NCBI GenBank assembly: GCA_028583605.1
Contig: CM053337.1
Location: 20,046,488-20,110,487, forward strand
Length of the DNA: 64,000 nt
DNA from: Dastarcus helophoroides
Taxonomy: Eukaryota > Arthropoda > Insecta > Coleoptera > Bothrideridae
Direction: 5' to 3'
Positions 56,302-64,000 of the stretch are shown in pieces (within the stretch, counting starts at the first letter, position 1; every line of letters begins with the position of its first letter). The position numbers and the translations under genes were made by a program. The notes under the pieces are model-generated. The model made no database searches. It worked only from the letters and a program-made list of their open reading frames with translations, and was not told the DNA's origin.

Positions 56302-57499
56302 ATTTAGACATGTTAGGGAAATACATTGTTTAAATAACCGAAAACTTGACAGATTTAATAAAAAGATATTCTTATATGACATACGACTGATGTGATATTT
56401 AGACGGATTTTTCAAACGTCATTCTATGACATTAGGTAAAGATCACGATTATTGTATTATTACATTGAATCGAAGAGACAAATCCGTAGCTAATTGCTAC
56501 GAAGTTCCTATTCCTACCTTTTTATTTACGTTGTTTTTACTTTAACGTATCAAATTCACTACATTAAATAAATCGAATCTGATGAATATTATTTTTACAA
56601 TTATGTTCGATCCTCATTGGTTAAGTTTTTATCGTGTGAGAGCTAAAACAGGGCAAGTCGTAGCAACTTCAGCACAAAGATTTTACAAGAAATTTTTACT
56701 AAATGAACGTACAAAAAAATATCAAAACACGGAACTGGCGACTGACTTCAACTCAAACAACCATAATTTCAAACTGTCTTTAGTAATTCCGCGAGGCGCG
56801 GTCGAACCATAGATACTTTGGGCCGCTCGAATTGACATTGACATTGCGCTGCCAACTTGAAATAATAAACAAATGGCGGGCTATTTAAAATTAAAACCCA
56901 TTTTTCTTTTGTTCTCTGTAAAAGTAACCATATTTTGTACTTACATTTTAAATAAATATCGGGTGTTCAAATGAAAAAGTCTTCAAATTCGCTGTGTAAA
57001 TTTATTATTTTTTTAACGTATGTCTTAAATAGGTTATTAGTGATTGACAACTGCAAAATTTTAATACATTTGAACTATCAGTATACAAACCTACTGATGA
57101 ATAACCCCAGTGATTTTGTATTAAATCATTCAAAGTCTTAAAGTGACTCTCTGTCTTATAAATTTGTGTATTTTATAAATTCAACTCGTATTTAGTCAAA
57201 AAATAACTTTCTAAGAGATTTTCTTTTGTTTTAAATAATTCCAACTTCTTTGCGGAAATAAGACATCAAAATGACACTTGATAGTTCAACCAAACCAATG
57301 TTTTTTTCGCTAGTTTCTCATCTAATAAAAAATGTCAGCACACTTTCAATTGATTACCTGATATTTATAAAAATTTTATTACTTGTATGATTTAACGTAT
57401 CTTTAATTAAAAGTTACTTGTCTGTGGTATCTTTGGCGACGTAACAAACTTTTTATCTTGAATGATGTATACGTATTCTCTACGAATTGTTTTCGTTAG
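56302..57499. other. Unique intron sequence
   Basis: Non-repetitive intron of the zinc-finger gene. A 76-codon frame at 56,582-56,812 has no recognisable domain and I do not annotate it. No other structure seen. Confidence 0.5.
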
Positions 57500-57715
57500 A
57501 ACACGAGAAATCTCCCGAGACGGCGACCATCACAGAAATCGGCAATGATTACGGCAACATACCGGGGGCGGAACCGACGCCGCCGCCTGAACCCTCCCCA
57601 GATTACCCGAAGATACGGATCAAAACCACCGGACTGCTCAAGGACGACGCTGTTGGATCCTCCCTAACTATTACGGAAATTACCGATGACAATCCCAACG
57701 GGGATCCCGAGTTGG
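57500..57715 (+). CDS. Zinc-finger gene exon: Pro/Glu-rich and PKIRIKTTGLLK region
   Basis: Acceptor ttttcgttag ends at 57,499 and donor gtaagt starts at 57,716. Enters in phase 1 (G|AA makes Glu) and leaves in phase 1. Encodes EHEKSPETATITEIGNDYG, a proline-rich segment EPTPPPEPSPDYP, then KIRIKTTGLLKDD and LTITEITDDNP. No catalytic domain. The clean splice sites and conserved-looking short motifs support a true coding exon. Confidence 0.85.
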
Positions 57716-57890
57716 GTAAGTCGAGATAAAATTGAATAGGTTCCGCGTGTGCTTTTGGGGCTTCCTAACTCAAACTATAAATCTTGATGTCAATATCTCG
57801 TAATTTAAAAAAAATACATATTAAACAACAAAATTGCATTCGAAGTTCGAAAGCTGTGCAACTTTTTAAGGTGGATCTTTTTTATTTTAG

Positions 57891-58084
57891 TTAATCATTC
57901 AAATGGTAATTCTCACATGTGGTCTACTCCTTCTTTGGAAGATCCCTTGAAGCTTCCAGATGGAGATGACGGTTTGCTCTCTCTTTTTAACAATAACGAC
58001 AGAGCCAAAGACTTCGGATTTACAACAAGTGACAGCGAATTTATTTCACTCGATCGATTAGATGACAGAAACAGGGGTGCCTTA
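57891..58084 (+). CDS. Zinc-finger gene exon: acidic Asp/Leu/Ser region
   Basis: Acceptor tttattttag ends at 57,890 and donor gtaagt starts at 58,085. Enters in phase 1 (G|TT makes Val) and leaves in phase 0. Encodes VNHSNGNSHMWSTPSLEDPL, DGDDGLLSLFNNNDRAKDFG and FISLDRLDDRNRGAL. The acidic-hydrophobic mix resembles a transactivation or protein-docking segment, which is inference only. The upstream intron is 175 bp. Confidence 0.85.
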
Positions 58085-58142
58085 GTAAGTTAACGACGTC
58101 TTAGGTTGGATTCGTCGCATTTACTGGTCACTTTTTCCATAG

Positions 58143-58387
58143 CAATTGTACAATCCGAACAATTCCAACAATCAAAGTTCACTAGATTCCTTAACTGGGC
58201 TTCCTATGCAAGCTTTGGCCCAACAGGTGTCGAGGTTGCAACCGAATGGGAGCGGCTTACATCAGCAGAATGTTCTCATTAATATTCAGCAGTTTCCCCA
58301 ACCGCCCCCGCAGGCGCCCTATCAGCCCCCGCCGCACATGTATCATCACGCGCCGCAGCCCCCAATGTACCAGCCATATCAGTACCA
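58143..58387 (+). CDS. Zinc-finger gene exon: Gln/Asn/Pro-rich region
   Basis: Acceptor tttttccatag ends at 58,142 and donor gtaagt starts at 58,388. Enters in phase 0 and leaves in phase 2 (CA then G of the next exon makes Gln). Encodes QLYNPNNSNNQSSLDSLTGL, QALAQQVSRLQPNGSGLHQQ and a Pro/Tyr/His-rich end, PPPHMYHHAPQPPMYQPYQY. The 58-bp intron before it is the shortest in the gene. Confidence 0.87.
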
Positions 58388-58399
58388 GTAAGTAATAGC

Positions 58400-61330
58400 G
58401 CAATAGTTGCAAAAGTAACGAAATTTTGGCAAAGCAACCAAATGCGAAATTTGCAGACTTTTTTGACTGATCAGCTATCTTATCGATGCTCTTTTGATGA
58501 CCCACTGTAAAAAAATCGAATTCCACAGAAGAATCGCCTTTGGTTATGTTTGGCAAAATTTTTGCAAAACATCACCAAGTGCTCAGTTTTCATTTTGGTT
58601 CGACTTTTAACTGCCCCATGATGGTATTTGAATGAGCGACAGTAAATAGATCCAGTAATCTAAAAGATTCGCTTTTGGCAAAAAGTTTGCTTAACAACCA
58701 AATGCCAAATTTGCAGATTTTTTTGATTCATCAACTGCCTTATTAATGCTCTTTAGATAAACCACAGTCAATAAGTCGAATTACGTAGAAAATTCGCACT
58801 TGGTTATGTTTGGCAAAATTTTTGCAAAACATCACCAAGTGCTCAATTTTCATTTTGGTTCGATTTTTAACTGACTCATTATGGTCTTTAGATGAGCGAC
58901 AACTCAAAGATCCAGTAACATAAAAGATTCGCACTTGGCAAAATTTTTGCGCAACAACCAAATGCGAAATTTGTAGATTTTTTCCACTATCAACTATCTT
59001 ATCGATGATCTTTAGATAAACCACCGTAAATAAATCGGATTACGTAGAAGATTCGCACTTGGTTACGTTTGGCAAAATTTTTGCAAAACATCACCAAGTG
59101 CTCAATTTTCATTTTGGTTCGACTTTTAATTGCCCCATGATGGTATTTGGATGAGCGACAGTAAATAGATCCAGTAATCTAAAAGATTCGCCTTTGGCAA
59201 AAATTTTGCTTAACAACCAGATGCCAAATTTGCAGATTTTTTTGATTCATCAACTGCCTTATTAATGCTCTTTAGATAAACCACAGTCAATAAGTCGAAT
59301 TACGTAGAAAATTCGCACTTGGTTATGTTTGGTAAAATTTTTGCAAAACAGCACCAAGTGCTCAATTTTCATTTTGGTTCGATTTTTAACTGACTCATTA
59401 TGGTCTTTAGATGAGCGACAACTCAAAGATCCAGTAACATAAAAGATTCGCACTTGGCAAAATTTTTGCGCAACAACCAAATGCGAAATTTGTAGATATT
59501 TTCCACTATCAACTATCTTATCGATAATCTTTAGATAAACCACCGTAAATAAATCGGGTTACGTAGAAGATTCGCACTTGGTTATGTTTGGAAAAATTTT
59601 TGCAAAACATCACCAAGTGCTCAATTTTCATTTTGGTTCGACTTTTAATTGCTCCATGATGGTATTTCGATGAGCGACAGTAAATAGATCCAGTAATCTA
59701 AAAGATTCGCCTTTGGCAAAAATTTTGCTTAGCCAAATGCCAAATTTGCAGATTTTTTTGATTCATCAACTGCCTTATTAATGCTCTTTAAATAAACCAC
59801 AGTCAATAAGTCTAATTACGTAGCAAATTCGCACTTGGTTATGTTTGGCAAAATTTTTGCAAAACAGCACCAAGTGCTCAATTTTCACCTTGGTTCGATT
59901 TTTAACTGACTCATCATGGTCTTTCGATGAGCGACAACACAAAGATCCAGTAACATAAAAGATTTGCACTTGGCAAAATTTTTGCGCAACAACCAAATGC
60001 GAAATTGTAGATTTTTTCCACCATCAACTATCTTATCGATGATCTTTAGATAAACCATCGTAAATAAATCGGATTACGTAGAAGATTCGCATTTGGTTAC
60101 GTTTGGCAAAATTTTTGCAAAACATCACCAAGTGCTTAATTTTCATTTTGGTTCGATTTTTAATTGCCCCATGATGGCATTTGGATGAGCGACAGTAAAT
60201 AAATCCAGTAATCTAAAAGATTCGCTTTTGGCAAAAATTTTGCTTAACAATCAAATGCCAAATTTGCAATTTTTTTTTGATTCATCAACTGCCTTATTAA
60301 TGCTCTTTAGATAAACCACAGTCAATAAGTCGCATTACGTAGAAAAGTCGCACTTAGTTATGTTTAGCAAAATTTTTGCAAAACATCACCAAGTGCTCAA
60401 TTTTTATTTTGGTTGGATTTTTAACTGACTCATTATGGTCTTTAGATGAGCGACAACTCAAAGATCCAGTAACATAAAAGATTCGCACTTGGCAAAATTT
60501 TTGCGAAACAACCAAATGCGAAATTTGCGCAGATTTATTCGTTCATCAACTGCCTTACCAATGCTCTTTAGATAAACCACAGTCAATAAGTCGAATTACG
60601 TAGAAAATTCGCACTTGGTCATGTTTGGCAAAATTTTTGCAAAACATCCCCAAGTGCTCAATTTTCATTTTGGTTCGATTTTTAACTGACTCATTATGGT
60701 CTTTAGATGAGCGACAACTCAAAAGATCCAGTAACATAAAAGATTCGCACTTGGCAAAATTTTTGCAAAACATCACCAAGTGCTCAATTTTCATTTTGGT
60801 TCGACTTTTAATTGCTCCATGATGGTATTTCGATGAGCGACAGTAAATAGATCCAGTAATCTAAAAGATTCGCCTTTGGCAAAAATTTTGCTTAACAATC
60901 AAATGCCAAATTTGCAATTTTTTTTGATTCATCAACTGCCTTATTAATGCTCTTTAGATAAACCACAGCCAATAAGTCGAATTACGTGGAAAATTCGCAC
61001 TTGGTTATGTTTGGCAAAATTTTTGCAAAGCATCACCAAGTGCTCAATTTTCATTTTGGTTCGACTTTTAATTGCCCCATGATGGTATTTGGATGAGCGA
61101 CAACTCAAAGATCTAGTAACATAAAAGATTCGCACTTCGCAAAATTTTTGTAAAACCACCAAATGCGAAATTGTAGATTTTTTCCACCATCAACTATCTT
61201 ATCGATGATCTTTAGATAAACCATCGTAAATAAATCGGATTACGTAGAAGATTCGCATTTGGTTACGTTTGGAAAAATTTTTGCAAAACATCACCAAGTG
61301 CTCAATTCGCACTTGGTCGTTTGTCAAAAT
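58400..61330. repeat. Intronic dimeric satellite (~519-bp period)
   Basis: Two related ~260-bp monomers alternate. The block taaaccacagtcaataagtc recurs near 58,755, 59,274 and 59,790 (519 and 516 bp), while the partner has taaaccaccgtaaataaatc. Each monomer contains gcacttggt and accaagtgc in inverted pairs about 40 bp apart around ggcaaaatttttgcaaaaca. The array ends in rearranged units near 60.5-61.3 kb. Minus-strand 70-93-residue frames are repeat artefacts. Confidence 0.92.
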
Positions 61331-61383
61331 CTTGCCAAGCAACCAATTGAGCACCTATTTTTACCACATTGATTCTTTCTTAG

Positions 61384-61792
61384 GCCGCCTCCCCCGAGCC
61401 CGATGTATTACCCTCCGGCGCCTTCCTACCCCCAGCATATGCCGCCACCCCAGCAGCCCCAGATGAATCAAATGGGTCAGCCGCCCATGAATCAAGGTCA
61501 GATGAATCCGCCGCCGCCGCAACAACCTCAACAACAGCAGCAACAGTCGCTTATGGGGTCGCAGCAGCCTTCCATGAGTCAAGGGATCAATCAATCGCAG
61601 ATAAACAACAACCGTCAATCGCAAGGGATGAACCAGATGCAACAGCAAAATTCTCAACAGCCTAGTCAACCGTATAGGCAGCCGATGCCGCCGCGACAGG
61701 TGAATCCGAGGCAGCCGGCCCCTGGGCAGAGAATGCCCATGGGACCGAGGCCGCCGATGGGCCAGAGGCAACCAAATATGGCTACTAGACAG
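61384..61792 (+). CDS. Zinc-finger gene exon: Pro/Gln/Met-rich low-complexity region
   Basis: Acceptor gattctttcttag ends at 61,383 and donor cag|gtaagt starts at 61,793. Enters completing Gln and leaves in phase 0. Encodes a disordered P/Q/M/N-rich stretch: PPPPSPMYYPPAPSYPQHMP, polyglutamine (QQPQQQQQQS) and RPMGPRPPMGQRQPN-like Arg/Pro repeats. Such tails are common in transcription and RNA-processing regulators. Summed with the earlier exons the partial product is about 565 residues. The gene continues beyond the window, as neither stop nor poly(A) signal follows. Confidence 0.87.
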
Positions 61793-61869
61793 GTAAGTTC
61801 GCATGGCTTATCCTGAAAAATTCTTGCTGTTCTACTTTATTTTTTTTTGAAGTTTTGTTTATCATTACT

Positions 61870-62573
61870 TTTTTTAGTGAAGAGGAGAGATGAAATTTTC
61901 CAAAAAAAGAGGTTTCTTTTTTTTGCAATTTCGCCTGTTTTTTATTAAAACCTGCAGTTTTTTTGAGAATTTTAGTTTTTTCTTCAGGGTTTTGGTTTTT
62001 TTTTTTTAATTTAGACTTCCAAAAATATTTAATTTTTGAAAGCGTTTTTATTTCAATCTATGTTAGAATTTCATTTTTTTCAAAATTCTCGAAGTTTCGA
62101 CTTTAGAAATTTCGAAATTTTAGACGATTTTTACCTATTTTTTAAATTTCGACATTTTTTCAAAATTAGGCATTTCTCTGAGTTTGCGAAAATCTTGACT
62201 TTTTTTTGAAAATTTCGACTTTATTTAAAGAATTCAGACTTGATTTTTTTCAAATTTCGATTTTTACATTTTGACCGTTTTCCAAAATTTGGATTTCGTG
62301 AAGATTTGACGACCAAAATTTCTACGTTTTTCGAAAATTCCGATGTTTTTCAAAATTTCCACTTTTTGAACATTTGATCGTTTTCCAAAATTTTTACTCC
62401 TTAAAGATTTGACGACCGAAATTTCTACCTTTTTCGAAAAATTCGTTTTTTTTCCTCTTTTTGAATAAGTCTACCTTTTTCAGAATTTCCACTTTTGATA
62501 TTTCAATCTTTTTTAAAATTTTGACTCGAAGTTTTGACGTTTTGTTTATCTTTACTTTTTTTAGTGAAGAGTG
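61870..62573 (+). repeat. AT-rich direct repeat, left copy
   Basis: About 690 bp beginning gaggagagatgaaattttcc. The same order of words (cgaagtttcgactttag, ctctgagtttgcgaaaatct, agatttgacgaccaaaattt) recurs about 1270 bp later at 63,146-63,850. Confidence 0.85.
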
Positions 62574-63143
62574 ATACCGGAGCCGCGTAAAAAAAATAAA
62601 ATTAAACAAAATCGAAATAGTTTTTTTTAGTCTGAAAGTCTATAGCACTGCTGTTCACCGTCGGTTCAAAAATCACTAGGCAAAACTGTCGGGAAAGGCT
62701 AGGCCTTTTGTATCTGACACGGAACTCCCTCTGGTTTGTCCACCGAGGCCTTTTATTGGGAAGCGATTGTCATTAAGATTCAATTTACCACCCCAACGAA
62801 TTCTATTCTTAGAAGGAATGCAATTATCGGCTTTTGTCTATCTCAATTCCAGTTCCATTAAAATGAAACGCAATTAGGACAGTTGATGGTAAACGTCTAG
62901 TAAACATCCGGGCTGTAATGGACCCAGGGACAAAAGCTTTGTGCAATTATCCCAGGCTAGACATTACTCACCCTTTGTCCATCCTAATTGCATTTTTCAT
63001 GATGAGGAAAAGCACTTAAGACGACATACATCCTGTCATTCTTTGGGGTGTAATTATCTTATCACTTTAGTGAATACTTCAATTTCTGCCTAGCGATTTT
63101 TTTTCTACCGTTAAGCGTCGTCAAAAAGATGAATATACGGTAT
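62574..63143 (+). mobile_element. MITE-like element, intact copy 2
   Basis: The uninterrupted 570-bp reference for the broken copy at 1287-4629. Starts ataccgg, ends cggtat, with no coding capacity. It lies in the last intron seen and sits exactly between the two copies of an AT-rich direct repeat. Confidence 0.8.
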
Positions 63144-63145
63144 AA

Positions 63146-64000
63146 AGAGGAGAGATGAAATTTTCCAAATAAGAGGAGAAATAAATGTTCAAATTTTTTT
63201 GAAAATTTCGTCTGTTTTTTTGAAACCTGCACTTTTTTTTGGGAATTTCAGTTTTTTCTCCGAAGTTTTGATTTTTTCAAATTTTTAGACTTCCAAAAAT
63301 ATCTAATTTTTTAAAATGTCAATGTTTTTATATCAATCTATTTTAGAATTTTAATTTTTTTCAAAATTCTCGAAGTTTCGACTTTAGGAATTTCAAAATT
63401 TTAGACAATTTTTACCTATTTTTGAAATTTCGACCTTTTCTCAAAATTTTGCATTTCTCTGAGTTTGCGAAAATCTTGACTTTTTTTTTGAAAATTCCGA
63501 CTTTATTTAAAGAATTCAGATTTTGATTTTCTTCAAATTTGGACTTTTTTTACATTTTGACCGTTTTCCACAATTTTGAGTTCTTCAAGATTTGACGACC
63601 AAAATTTCTACGTTTTTCGAATATTTCGATGTTTTTCAAAATTTACACTTTTTGAACATTTTAATCGTTTTCCAAAATTTGACTCTTTAAAGATTTGACG
63701 ACCTAAATTTCTACTTTTTTCGAAAAATTCGACGTTGTTCGAAATTTCCTCCTTTTGAATTAGTTGATCTTTTTCAGAATTTCCACTTTTGGTATTTCAA
63801 CCTTTTTCAAAATGTTGACTCAAAGTTTTGACGTTTTTTAAAACTCTCTACTTATGCAAATTTCCTTTTTTTCTTCGGAGTTTTGCCTTTTTTTTTGAAA
63901 AGCTGGGCTTTGTGAAAATTTCGCCTTTTTCTTCGAAGTTTTGACTTTTCGTTCTACTTTTTTTGATAATTCCGGAATTAAAAAAAAAATGTAACTTTTC
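63146..64000 (+). repeat. AT-rich direct repeat, right copy, to window end
   Basis: Copy of 61,877-62,573, diverged by small indels. After about 63,850 it runs on as tttttcttcggagttttgcc-type short repeats to the window edge. Confidence 0.8.

Noticed and set aside
56582..56812. 76-residue frame in the intron
   Set aside because: No domain, no splice context, and an ordinary length for chance in unique sequence.
58743..60794. Minus-strand frames of 72-93 residues in the intronic satellite
   Set aside because: They recur every ~519 bp with the repeat and lie in an intron between well-phased + strand exons.

Overview
This is a gene-poor, AT-rich window from an animal nuclear genome, most likely an insect. 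The evidence is spliced exons with GT-AG introns, a mariner element of the rosa (DD41D) type, a hAT-family transposase-like gene with an N-terminal TTF-type zinc finger, a FLYWCH-domain protein, and very large amounts of intronic satellite DNA. I cannot name the species. No bacterial-style operon, rRNA or CRISPR array is present.

Layout. 1-7.45 kb: short-period satellite built on an aaatttcgacttt motif, in both orientations. It is interrupted by a nest of insertions: a 570-bp-class MITE, a tRNA-like insert, an element with a 12-bp target duplication, and a dead rosa mariner with ~470-bp terminal inverted repeats. 8.0-10.8 kb: small TIR elements and duplications, including a MITE dense in TATCGATA motifs. 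11.08-13.2 kb: an intact 711-aa hAT-like gene behind a GC-richer promoter with an X-box-like palindrome. 13.6-16.75 kb: a very long homopyrimidine tract. 17.05-17.65 kb: a 20-bp minisatellite. 19.3-34.3 kb: AT-rich repeats with two arrays of a tetrameric higher-order satellite (about 420 bp, four ~105-bp monomers). 36.3-42.55 kb: more AT-rich tandem repeats.

The main host gene appears to run along the + strand across the right two thirds of the window. I can phase exons at 36,026-36,069, 49,051-49,644, 57,500-57,715, 57,891-58,084, 58,143-58,387 and 61,384-61,792. Every junction keeps frame, and the gene continues past the last donor. It encodes an N-terminal C2H2 finger, an acidic Ser/Glu/Thr/Gly region and a Pro/Gln/Met-rich tail, which looks like a nuclear regulatory protein. 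A second possible first exon ends at 18,994 and splices in the same phase.

Nested on the same strand at 43,592-47,035 is an 1147-aa ORF. It has one FLYWCH-like domain followed by a recently expanded protein repeat (7-aa units inside ~175-aa units). It may be a separate gene with its own TATA box, or an alternative terminal exon of the host gene.

The introns of the host gene hold different satellites: a 270-bp array surrounding exon 2, and a 519-bp dimeric array between 58.4 and 61.3 kb. A TIR-bounded element carrying the aaatttcgac satellite has jumped into the 270-bp array. The most interesting points are the exon embedded in satellite, the ratchet-like 3'/5' splice junction at 49,051, the tetrameric satellite, the repeat-expanded FLYWCH protein, and the link between TIR elements and short-period satellites.
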